From NCBI GenBank assembly GCA_050302275.1, contig JBNLAT010000005.1:41289-105288 (forward strand): a stretch of DNA of 64,000 bases, in the 5' to 3' direction. Below, piece by piece: positions 35,100 to 42,779 of this stretch (positions are counted from its first letter, which is position 1; every line of letters starts with the position of its first letter). Source of the stretch: JAPHTQ01 sp050302275 (lineage in GTDB: Bacteria > Pseudomonadota > Gammaproteobacteria > Thiohalomonadales > Thiohalomonadaceae). Below the pieces are notes generated by a model. It made no database searches. It worked only from the letters and a program-made list of their open reading frames with translations, and was not told the origin of the DNA. The translations under genes were made by a program, and so were the position numbers.

Positions 35100-35546
35100 A
35101 TGCTTAATCTCAGACTGGTATTTATAACTGTTATCTCCTTGGTAGGTTGTAATGCAATTGCAGAAAACATCCACCCAGAAGTACCAATGGATGTGGTTGG
35201 AGTTGAACGCCACGTCATAAATAAGAATTTAATAAGAATCATACAATTCAACACTGAGAGCACACCAAAGTTTGTTATTGAGCGATTGTCAAGACCCAGC
35301 ACGCATGTGCTTGAGAAGCTGGTGATAACAAAATTAAGTGCTGGAGATCATGTTTTAGACTTCAATGATACTGCTGGCGTGTTCATTGAGAACATTAAAA
35401 CTGATAAGACAAGTGTTAAATTTAGTGTTTATTTTGTTTATTCGGGTAAGGGAGGAGGCTCTGTAGATTTGCAATGCAGTGTCAAGGTTGGAGATAAAAA
35501 GCTCCATGAACCAACATGCGACAAGGTTCCAACGACTATGGAGTAA
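35100..35546 (+). CDS. Putative periplasmic immunity lipoprotein for the muramidase
   Basis: A 148-aa protein 10 bases after the muramidase gene. A short signal peptide ends in a lipobox-like LVGC (Cys17), otherwise near IAEN. The mature protein is beta-rich with a Cys pair (LQCSVKV and PTCDKV). Location in the periplasm, size, and tight coupling to a peptidoglycan-degrading enzyme suggest an inhibitor, but no family is recognised. The assignment rests on context only. Confidence 0.5.
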   Translation: MLNLRLVFITVISLVGCNAIAENIHPEVPMDVVGVERHVINKNLIRIIQFNTESTPKFVIERLSRPSTHVLEKLVITKLSAGDHVLDFNDTAGVFIENIKTDKTSVKFSVYFVYSGKGGGSVDLQCSVKVGDKKLHEPTCDKVPTTME

Positions 35547-35628
35547 AAGTATGCTTCAGCTAAAGGGCTCTGCCCTCATTAATTATTAGAATGTATTATT
35601 CATCCAGTGTGACAAATAAATAATATCT

Positions 35629-36171
35629 CTAAGGATTTTTATATTGTCTGATTAGGGCTCCGGTCAATCCAAGATCATTTACAAGCTCTACAAATGAATC
35701 ACCCGAGAAGGTTCTCCCAAGAAACCCTTTTACTTTATAAATCACTTGCCCTTCATCAGGCTCGTTTATATATGCGTGCTCGCATGCCCCAACCTTGCCA
35801 TCACTGTATATTTTATAGATCGACTTTTCTTTATCCATGATGTCCAAAACATTTAGAACATTGAGGATATATCTGGTCTCCCCTGCAATTACAACAGGCA
35901 AGAACTCTACTTGCCCACCCAAATGCTGAGACAGTCCTTCGAAGGCTCTGGCTGAAACAACCATTGCACCACTAAACTTGATAAAATCAGCATCAACATC
36001 CGAATCTTGTGAAAGGTCGTCATTCAGCCAAACCAACTCAAGTGTAGCCCATGTATTTATTTTTGATTCCCCTGACCACCGTAAACAATCACACTGTGCA
36101 AATGACACACCATCCGGCAGAGTGAGTTCTTTATAACCATCTGGCTCAACTGATACCAAGTAAATTGCCAT
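35629..36171 (-). CDS. DUF1629/Imm43-like putative immunity protein
   Basis: A 180-aa cytosolic protein. The pattern (FSGAMVVSARAFEGLSQHL; VEFLPVVIAGETRYILNVLNVLDIMD; IFKI-like YKIYSDG; FVELVNDLGLTG near the end) is that of DUF1629 proteins, which commonly accompany AHH nucleases as Imm43-type immunity proteins. Its ATG overlaps the stop of the AHH gene (TAATG), strong evidence of a functional pair. Confidence 0.72.
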   Translation of the reverse strand: MAIYLVSVEPDGYKELTLPDGVSFAQCDCLRWSGESKINTWATLELVWLNDDLSQDSDVDADFIKFSGAMVVSARAFEGLSQHLGGQVEFLPVVIAGETRYILNVLNVLDIMDKEKSIYKIYSDGKVGACEHAYINEPDEGQVIYKVKGFLGRTFSGDSFVELVNDLGLTGALIRQYKNP

Positions 36172-36812
36172 TATGCATACACCTCTGCACCAGGAATGAA
36201 TTTGTTTATCGGATATCTACCACTCTGTATTTCTTCAGCTATGTCCCGTAACACCCGCCTCATCTCATCTGTGTCCGCACCATTTTCATATGCAGAAATG
36301 ATCTGGTAATTGATATTTGCGTAATATGCTTTTGTGTGTATGGTTCCATGCATATAGGCATTCTTATATACACCTTTCTTTTTCGCTGCATCATCTTTCG
36401 GCAAAAACACGCCGTTATCCGGATCATCAATATCTATACCCAGGGCCAGGAGTACATCGGCAGCGATTTTTGCCCGTTGCGCACCTTTTGCTACGATGTG
36501 ATGTGCATCATAGCTGTATTTTGGATCAGGAAGTCCTTTGCTATTTTTGAGGGCTGTACGAAGTTTCGTATCCCAATTTGGCCTGGATGCTGAGCGTCTT
36601 TTGATATTCGATTGAATAACCTTATCCACCATGCCAAATGTGGAACCACTAGAAAGCATCGTCTCTGCATACGCAAGATCTTGCGCCCTGCCAAGCTGGT
36701 ATTGCCTGACAGCCTCACTAAGCAAACGCTCGTCTCGTATGACGGACCTGAGCGCCATCCTGATTTCCGCTTCATCCTCATAGAATTGCGAGTAGAGTTC
36801 ATCATATTTCAT
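36171..36812 (-). CDS. AHH-family nuclease toxin (HNH/Endo VII fold)
   Basis: A 213-aa protein with a helical N-terminus (1-90) and an AHH domain: YDAHHIVAKG (AHH at 103-105), GIDIDDPDNGVFLP (about 125-138) and HGTIHTKAYYANIN (155-168), the three blocks of the AHH superfamily. These toxins cut DNA or RNA. There is no signal peptide, RHS/filament part or recognisable secretion domain, so it is either a stand-alone cassette left from a larger toxin or an effector using another carrier. Coupled to the immunity-like gene downstream. Confidence 0.82.
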   Translation of the reverse strand: MKYDELYSQFYEDEAEIRMALRSVIRDERLLSEAVRQYQLGRAQDLAYAETMLSSGSTFGMVDKVIQSNIKRRSASRPNWDTKLRTALKNSKGLPDPKYSYDAHHIVAKGAQRAKIAADVLLALGIDIDDPDNGVFLPKDDAAKKKGVYKNAYMHGTIHTKAYYANINYQIISAYENGADTDEMRRVLRDIAEEIQSGRYPINKFIPGAEVYA

Positions 36813-37197
36813 ATAAAGTCCCTTTAAGAGCGAGCAGCCAATCAGTAATTAAGTTAACTAAGACATTGACGCATATTAATGCCGCAACAGCATTCTCTGA
36901 AATACTTCAATCTTCTCCTGACAGCGCATTCAGTGAGTTTCAGCAACGCATCCGGCAAGGCCGGTATTCGGCGTTCTAGCGCACGATCTCCATAACCCAT
37001 TGCAGTCGTCGTGCCTATTTTGTGGACGGCAGGATAAATCCTTGTCCATCAGTTGGTTATCTCTGTTCGCATATCCAGTCAGAACAGAGAGTGTACCAGC
37101 ATAGCTGAGGATTTTGTGTAGGAAATCTCCGCAGAATAGGGGCAGTCAGGCCGAACGGCCTGACTGCAAAGCTTTGTCATCCTGTCAGGGATGGGTA
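36813..37197. other. Gene-free 385-base stretch
   Basis: Contains the right copy of the diverged repeat (37091-37128), a short hairpin CGGCAAGGCCGG near 36952, and a stem CAGGCCG/CGGCCTG at about 37148-37165 that may terminate the minus-strand gene at 37198. No ORF. Confidence 0.5.
37091..37128 (+). repeat. Right copy of the diverged 38-base repeat
   Basis: Starts GTGTACCAGCATAG; matches 33884-33921 in 26 of 38 positions (hand alignment). Confidence 0.45.
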
Positions 37198-37521
37198 CTA
37201 GCTGCCTAATCTCTTCTCCCGCTGGATAAACTCCCACATCTTCCGACTGGTGAACTGAGCACTCTCAATAAGATCCTCGATGACGACTGCAGTCAGCGGT
37301 ATGACGTCGTCTGCCTGCGTGTCAGCGGTTTTCAGCAGGTGGATCAGGGCTCTGGCGCGGTCGAGCCGTTCGTGGATGCGGTTGTGCATATCGGACAGGG
37401 ATGTGGTTCGGACGTTGCTGTTGTCTTCTTTGCCGTAGTCGTCGCCGTCTTCGCGGATTTGCCAGGCGGCGGTACGGTCGGTGGATTGGGGATAGATAAC
37501 ATTAGTGTTTGCATGTGACAT
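37198..37521 (-). CDS. Hypothetical small protein
   Basis: A 107-aa soluble protein, ATG 37521 with AGGAG nine bases upstream. The N-terminal ~40 residues look disordered; the rest is helical (HNRIHERLDRARALIHLLKT; VIEDLIESAQFTSRKMWEFIQ). I do not recognise a family. Two strong hairpins lie upstream (37668-37740). Confidence 0.6.
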   Translation of the reverse strand: MSHANTNVIYPQSTDRTAAWQIREDGDDYGKEDNSNVRTTSLSDMHNRIHERLDRARALIHLLKTADTQADDVIPLTAVVIEDLIESAQFTSRKMWEFIQREKRLGS

Positions 37522-37667
37522 TGCTTATGCTCCTTGTCGTTCCGGTGTTATTACCGTGTTGATGGAAGCTCAACGCAAAGCGGCCCCGACGTCATTGAGA
37601 CAGAAGGGCCGCCAGTCACACAACGGACGATAATGATCATCGCCAGGTATGTTGTATACTCCATGCA

Positions 37668-37740
37668 GCCCTAAGTTCTGGCATGAACAGTCTTAGGGTT
37701 AGCCGGGCGGATGGTGTTGCAAGCACCTCCGCCCGGTGCT
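37668..37740 (+). other. Tandem hairpins upstream of the 37198 gene
   Basis: First CCCTAAG/CTTAGGG, then a longer hairpin CCGGGCGGA...TCCGCCCGG with GGTG/CACC at the inner end, followed by GCTTTTAC on the + strand. It may be a + strand terminator or an untranslated structured leader. No gene ends there. Confidence 0.55.
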
Positions 37741-37806
37741 TTTACGGAACCTATGAATGAGTTGCTGCGCGGGCGATCTGCTGTGTTGCGCGGTGCTCGC
37801 TTCCTC

Positions 37807-38070
37807 GCCTACCTACCTGGTATGTCTCGGTCGCTGCGCTCCTGCGCCTTGCATCTCATCCCGCTCGCATACTCCTTCAGAGGTTCCTTATTGAGCGGTG
37901 TTGCACTATCCAAATTATGGAGAAAGGGAGATCGAGTCAAGGGAAAAATACGGGGGAATTGCAAAGAATTATTACATTAAATTCTTCGCGAAAAATGGTT
38001 TAGGAAAGTCCTGTTTTTCGGTTTAAAGCCTCCGTTAAACTGGAGAAGGTTCAATCTGACCCCTTTAACG
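37807..38070 (+). repeat. Copy 1 of ~260-base direct repeat
   Basis: From the CCTACCTACCTGGTATGTCT region to TTCAATCTGACCCCTTTAAC. It aligns along its full length, with many substitutions, to 39276-39537. Shared islands include GAGCGGTGTTGCACT, GGGGGAATTGCAAAGAATTA and AAAAGTCCTGTTTTTC-like stretches. It lies immediately 3' of the minus-strand gene 38078-38716. Confidence 0.8.
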
Positions 38071-38077
38071 CTTATAA

Positions 38078-38716
38078 TCAGAGAACTAACACCTTTAATG
38101 AGATATGACCATTGTTCCCGGCAGGAATAACTACCGTATCTACAACTCTCCGCCTTCTTCTAGAAGGTGGACCTCCAGCGGCATTAACATACTCCTTCCT
38201 AACAACCTCCTGCTCAACCTCCAGATCAAGCTCAATCTTATCTGACAGCGACTCTGAATCAAGAATCATTGAAGCCTTGCCAATAACATCGACATCATCA
38301 TCATGCTCAATCAGATCGAGGAGTGATGTCCCCACAGACTTAGTGATTGCACCGACATACACACTGACAAAATCACCAGCCCATATACCCATGACCGACC
38401 CAAATATAGATTTAAACAAAGAACCAAAAAACTTTTCCGCATCTGATTCTTTATCCACCGATACAATTTCTATTGTGAGTTTCGCTTGCCCTCTTATCGG
38501 CGTTTTAAAAACTATCGATTTATCGAAATCGGAAGACCAATCCGTCGGCAGTGGTTTATTGGCCCTGATTGTCTTTACCGTCTCGATATTAGGAACCCCT
38601 TCCGCGGGATAACTTAGCGAGAATCGTAATAGGTTAACGTCTTCAGCTCCATCCAGAGGGCCCCTATGATCAAGGCGAATATCAGTTATAGAGATTTGTA
38701 TAATCTTCTTTTCCAT
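38078..38716 (-). CDS. Hypothetical protein of the NACHT-PIN region
   Basis: ATG at 38716 (AAGGAG upstream) gives 212 aa. Beta-rich N-terminus (IIQISITDIRLDHRG...LLRFSLSYP), a small hydrophobic helix region (FGSVMGIWAGDFVSVYVGAI, about 105-125), acidic middle, then a basic RRRRR stretch and a beta-rich C-terminus ending HISLKVLVL. No family recognised. It is downstream of the 38813 gene and precedes repeat copy 1. Confidence 0.6.
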   Translation of the reverse strand: MEKKIIQISITDIRLDHRGPLDGAEDVNLLRFSLSYPAEGVPNIETVKTIRANKPLPTDWSSDFDKSIVFKTPIRGQAKLTIEIVSVDKESDAEKFFGSLFKSIFGSVMGIWAGDFVSVYVGAITKSVGTSLLDLIEHDDDVDVIGKASMILDSESLSDKIELDLEVEQEVVRKEYVNAAGGPPSRRRRRVVDTVVIPAGNNGHISLKVLVL

Positions 38717-38812
38717 CATATCTCCTTGTGACCATTAAGCTGATTATATAAATTGGTTTATCAACCTGCCGTTCTACAGTATAGGCAGGTTGAAAACCTC
38801 ACGGATTAGACA

Positions 38813-39217
38813 TCATGTGCCTGCTTGCTGTTCCTGACGTAATAAAGCAGGCGCAGCATTAATAAATATTGGAATGAGCAACGTCCATACGATCAAAAGT
38901 ATTGACGCAAGCCATGTCACATGAGGCACCCAAAAAGTAAAAGGACGACCTAACCAATACACCCATATAGCAAATGCCAGCATCGTAAAAATTACCTGAC
39001 GACTCTGTTGAACATTATAAAACTTTTTCAAATATGGAGGTATAAGCGCAAGCATCAAGATTAGTACTCCAAGTGACACCCATTTTGGAAGTGGGTCCGT
39101 CGCACTTGCTTCAGGTATCATCCCATCAATTGTCATGTATGCTGCAACAATTTCGCTAGGAATAAGTTTCAGCAATTTATCTTTATATCCATTTTTCTCA
39201 GAAATCTCCCGTGGCAT
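38813..39217 (-). CDS. Hypothetical membrane protein of the NACHT-PIN region
   Basis: A 134-aa protein with three to four hydrophobic helices (WVSLGVLILMLALIPPYL; VIFTMLAFAIWVYWLGR; LASILLIVWTLLIPIFI) and a short basic N-terminus (SEKNGYKDKLLKLIPSEIVAAY). Function unknown. With the 38078 gene it forms a two-gene unit between the repeat copies, and could be a membrane effector or anchor. Confidence 0.6.
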   Translation of the reverse strand: MPREISEKNGYKDKLLKLIPSEIVAAYMTIDGMIPEASATDPLPKWVSLGVLILMLALIPPYLKKFYNVQQSRQVIFTMLAFAIWVYWLGRPFTFWVPHVTWLASILLIVWTLLIPIFINAAPALLRQEQQAGT

Positions 39218-39275
39218 AACATTCTCTCCCTGTGTTTTGGTTACTCACGTGATGGCACTTTCAATACAATTATCC

Positions 39276-39537
39276 ATACCTACATGCCATATCTCGGCCG
39301 CTGCGCTCAGCACGCCTTGCGCCTCACCCCGTTCGCATACTCCTACAGAGGTTCCTCATTGAGCGGTGTTGCACTGTCCAAACTAAGGAGAACGGGAGGG
39401 GCAGTCAAGGGAAAAATGCGGGGGAATTGCAAAGAATTATTACATAAAATTTTTCGCTAAACATGGTCCAGAAAAGTCCTGTTTTTCCTATTTAAAGTCT
39501 CCGCAAAACTGGGGAGGTTCAATCTAATCCCCTTAAT
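39276..39537 (+). repeat. Copy 2 of ~260-base direct repeat
   Basis: Full-length diverged match to 37807-38070, in the same orientation, lying immediately 3' of the minus-strand PIN gene stop (39540). This repeat occupies nearly all of the 322-base gap 39218-39539. Confidence 0.8.
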
Positions 39538-39539
39538 TT

Positions 39540-40418
39540 CTATTCCAAAAATTCAGCGTAAGCTCCTTCTAAAGCCTCATCTGCACTCGTCTTGCTACTC
39601 TCATAGCTATCAATAAATGGATCGATCACTGCACTTAGTGATGTAAATGCAGCTTGTACACCGCTCGACATTTTAGATGCTCGATTTCTCAACCAACTTC
39701 TACTAGGTGGATATATAAGTAATAGCGCCACTAGCACTACTGCCACGATCCAAAACCATCTTGGAGGTTTAGGCACATTCACGCCAACCCAACTCGATAC
39801 AAATGCAACCGCTTTCATCAACACGATTACAGGAATAGAAACTATTGCTCCGCCAGAAACTAAAATACTCAAGGCATTCGCTGATTCTCTAGCGTATGCC
39901 TGAAGCGATCCTATTACAGTAAACTTTGCAGTATCCCCACCCATTCCTGCAATATCTTTATCGTTCGTTACAATTGGATACTCAAGCTCTTTTTGCAAGT
40001 TGATGTAAGGCCAGTCTTTAGGGTCCCTAGCCCCCGCAGGAGCATCTTCAGGGCCACCTGCATCAATAAAAGATATATGCGCAGCAAAACGCTCCCAAAG
40101 CTGCATTCCATCCGATATCGAAAAACCATACTTACCTGCAAGAATTGGTATTTTCTCACTAATTTCAACTTGCAAGTATGTTGGCGCATAGCACTCAATG
40201 CTTTTAACCTCAAGTATTTCTAATAACGCTGTCCTCAAATCCTGTGAAGTATCTCGCGTGAGGAGATAACGAATATCTTTTAGGATGATATTTGCATCAA
40301 CAATAATCTGAAAACGCACAAACTTGTAAACTTTAGCGCCAGGCACAAGACGTTCGATCAGATCTAACAACAGAACCAAATCATCTGATCTTGCACCCAT
40401 TGCATCATTTGCACTCAT
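39540..40418 (-). CDS. PIN-domain nuclease with C-terminal membrane helices
   Basis: A 292-aa protein. The PIN-like domain (about 30-172) has Asp41 in IIVDANIIL, Glu85/Glu88 in LQVEISEKI, RDPKDWPYI (Asp132, Asp135) and IVTNDKDI (Asp153), the usual acidic metal-binding set for an RNase. Two hydrophobic segments follow (SILVSGGAIVSIPVIVLMKAV; WFWIVAVVLVALLLIY, about 184-206 and 221-237), then a soluble tail. A membrane-anchored RNase fits an abortive-infection effector. It follows the NACHT gene on the same strand (144-base gap). Confidence 0.72.
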   Translation of the reverse strand: MSANDAMGARSDDLVLLLDLIERLVPGAKVYKFVRFQIIVDANIILKDIRYLLTRDTSQDLRTALLEILEVKSIECYAPTYLQVEISEKIPILAGKYGFSISDGMQLWERFAAHISFIDAGGPEDAPAGARDPKDWPYINLQKELEYPIVTNDKDIAGMGGDTAKFTVIGSLQAYARESANALSILVSGGAIVSIPVIVLMKAVAFVSSWVGVNVPKPPRWFWIVAVVLVALLLIYPPSRSWLRNRASKMSSGVQAAFTSLSAVIDPFIDSYESSKTSADEALEGAYAEFLE

Positions 40419-40562
40419 TCAACAACCACTCACAAAATTAAAAGAAGCCCAATTTCTTTGTATCAGAAAAATATTAGGCATCACCAAAGCCTTTAACCAA
40501 CAAATCAACAAACAAGTGAAGGATTTAACAACTTTTATTCTCTAACTCACTAAACACACTCT

Positions 40563-42545
40563 TCAAGCACTCATCATTTTCTCAATTATTGAGAAATTCT
40601 CCATAAGAATATCCCTCAAAAATGAGTAACTATCACCAACCCTGTCGAGAGCCGATGACAACATAACCTTAACCTCCCCCGGACGCTGACTCGCAATAGG
40701 GATAATCAAACACAATAACAAAGCGGTCATCTCGATAGGGCTTTCTGATACATCTATTTTTGGCGCTTCACGTATAACCATTTCAGCATATTCATTGTTT
40801 GGATTAGCCAGTATTTCATTCGATATGATTCGATACTGCTGAAGAGCATCAGATAGCGTTTGCCGTTTATTGTAATAATAATAAGCATGTGTAACACCGC
40901 CACTTGGAAGCAATTTTGCCATTGGAAAAACCCCTCCCTCTTTAAAAACCCGAAAAATCTCTGCCTGCTCACGAAAAATATGCCCAATTGCACTTTGTAA
41001 GTAATGAGGTGCTAATGATGGGCCGGCCGCCAAGCATTTATATAACAGCCATAGATGCCTAATCCTTCGCGTCATTGCAGGATATTGACGTATCGCCCCG
41101 ATCTCCGATTTTTCCTGGAGAAACCTGATAAGTTTTTCTGGCTCCTCTTTTATTGCTACAACAAACTCAATCACGCTTGACCAGTTATCATCATCATAGT
41201 GTTTCTTTAAAGCATCCATTTCCTTATTTATCGCCAAGCATCGCCTTGCAACAAAATACTCTTGGAAGGATGGGTGACTAAAACAATAACTATCCACCGA
41301 ATACTTTTCTAGAATTCCGTGGTGACTCTCAATCTCACGAAGTACTTTTTTTGCTTGAACCCTATCAATCTGAAAGCGCTGACAATAATCAGCAATTTTC
41401 ATTTCAACCTCATCTTCATGGAAGATATATTTTGTTTGCCTATCAAAGAAAACCCCGGCAATATACTCGAATAGTTTTTCCTTTCTATCATCAGTAAGCT
41501 GACTAAAAACAGTATCGCGCCGAAAGTTCCTGCTTGTATCCCACCGTATCAGCAGAGCATCAATGCACCGTTTATACAACTCCACTTTTCTTGCGGGCAG
41601 CTTCAAGTCTTGGTCGTACTGAATACATAACAAACTCAGCAACAGCGGATTTTCAGTTAACTGTGAAATATCGTCGTTAGATTTTAGCTCCCAAATTAAT
41701 TTTTCTGCTTTCGTTCGATCTCCGCGAAACCAGCCTCTTATTATCTTTTCGGTAGCAGTTTTACTAAGGTGAGTAACTTCAACCTCATCAAAGTTCTGGA
41801 ACACTTCTTCATAATCAGCAGTCCGACAAGTAATCACCATCGAAACTTTCGGATTTCTATAAACATAGTCATTAATATTCTCTATTATTCTTTTTCTCTC
41901 ACTTTTCGGCACCTCATCAAGCGAATCAAGAAGCAACAACAGCTTCCCTTTATTTACCAATCTACTAACATAGGCGCGAACATACTCATCATCTGTCGTG
42001 GCAATTACACGAATAATTGCATCCTCGATACTCTCACCTTCACTAGCTAACAAAGGTAGCGACAAATAAACTGGAAACAGTGTTTGCGTTAGTCTTGTTC
42101 GAGCAAACACATCTTTATCAACGTGAGCAATCGCTATATGCTTTAAGAATGTTGTTTTTCCTGCTCCCGGACCACCCAACAACACCACTCTCTTTTTTTT
42201 GTTAACGAAAGTATCACCTCTAAATGTGGTTCTGTTTTTCAATTTTTCACGATAACGCCTATTATTGCTTAATTCCCTCCAGTCCTCATGGTACAAGCGA
42301 CTATGAATGGTGGTTGATACATTTGTCGTATAATAAACTTGGGTTAAAGGCATCGGAGACTGCATACCTAATATTTTTATCGTGCCAAGACTGCTCTTTA
42401 TCCTTTCAAAATGCCCTTTTTGATATTTACCTAATAAATCCAATGATTCTGCCGCAACATTTACACCATCAAATACTGAAGCAACGGAATCCTTAATCGG
42501 TTTATCAAACCAGCTAATAAATGGAATTTCCACTAACCAATCCAC
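40563..42545 (-). CDS. NACHT-family STAND NTPase
   Basis: A 660-aa protein. Walker A LLGGPGAGKTTFLK with Lys130/Thr131; Walker B LLLLLDSLDEVP with Asp207; sensor-type VITCRTADY near 237-245; and the NACHT-associated motif FSHPSFQEYFVARR near 422-435. The N-terminal 110 residues precede the NTPase and have no known effector domain; the C-terminal 220 residues are helical and would be the sensor part. Bacterial NACHT proteins are known antiphage STANDs; a nuclease encoded next door (39540) is the likely effector. Not in the nrdJ operon: a terminator separates them. Confidence 0.85.
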   Translation of the reverse strand: MDWLVEIPFISWFDKPIKDSVASVFDGVNVAAESLDLLGKYQKGHFERIKSSLGTIKILGMQSPMPLTQVYYTTNVSTTIHSRLYHEDWRELSNNRRYREKLKNRTTFRGDTFVNKKKRVVLLGGPGAGKTTFLKHIAIAHVDKDVFARTRLTQTLFPVYLSLPLLASEGESIEDAIIRVIATTDDEYVRAYVSRLVNKGKLLLLLDSLDEVPKSERKRIIENINDYVYRNPKVSMVITCRTADYEEVFQNFDEVEVTHLSKTATEKIIRGWFRGDRTKAEKLIWELKSNDDISQLTENPLLLSLLCIQYDQDLKLPARKVELYKRCIDALLIRWDTSRNFRRDTVFSQLTDDRKEKLFEYIAGVFFDRQTKYIFHEDEVEMKIADYCQRFQIDRVQAKKVLREIESHHGILEKYSVDSYCFSHPSFQEYFVARRCLAINKEMDALKKHYDDDNWSSVIEFVVAIKEEPEKLIRFLQEKSEIGAIRQYPAMTRRIRHLWLLYKCLAAGPSLAPHYLQSAIGHIFREQAEIFRVFKEGGVFPMAKLLPSGGVTHAYYYYNKRQTLSDALQQYRIISNEILANPNNEYAEMVIREAPKIDVSESPIEMTALLLCLIIPIASQRPGEVKVMLSSALDRVGDSYSFLRDILMENFSIIEKMMSA

Positions 42546-42555
42546 CTTAATAAAA

Positions 42556-42586
42556 AACCGGACTCACATCTCTGCGAAGCCCGGTT
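42556..42586 (-). terminator. Terminator of the nrdJ operon
   Basis: AACCGGACT against AGCCCGGTT with a 13-base loop; on the minus strand TTTTTT follows. It lies between nrdJb and the NACHT gene. Confidence 0.8.
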
Positions 42587-42659
42587 CTTATTTCTTCCGC
42601 CTCCGCATCCACTGCGAATTTGGCAAGTTAATGTCTTAGTTTGTTACTACTCCAGTAAA

Positions 42660-42779
42660 GAGCAAGCGAGGGATTCGTAGACAAGGCGCAGTGCTTGTCG
42701 AAAAGCGGAGCGTACAAATAGTACGTGAGCATTTTCGACGAGTGCTGCAACGCCGTATACGGATTCCTCGCGAAGCTAT
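42660..42779. repeat. Nested palindrome after nrdJb
   Basis: Outer arms GCGAGGGATTCGTA (42666-) and TACGGATTCCTCGC (42758-42771); inner arms GTGCTTGTCGAAAA (42691-42704) and TTTTCGACGAGTGC (42732-42745); a core around 42704-42732 which, on the minus strand, reads TGCTCACGTACTATTTGTAC then GCTCCGCT, the motif shared with 46539-46689 and 61070-61170. It starts directly after the nrdJb stop. Confidence 0.75.

Noticed and set aside
37711..37980. An 89-codon + strand frame
   Set aside because: It lies inside hairpins and repeat copy 1; composition is not coding and the other repeat copy does not keep the frame.
37807..39537. Integron attC sites as the explanation of the repeats
   Set aside because: No R'/R'' core triplets (GTTRRRY/RYYYAAC) in the expected places, length too great and no integrase seen.
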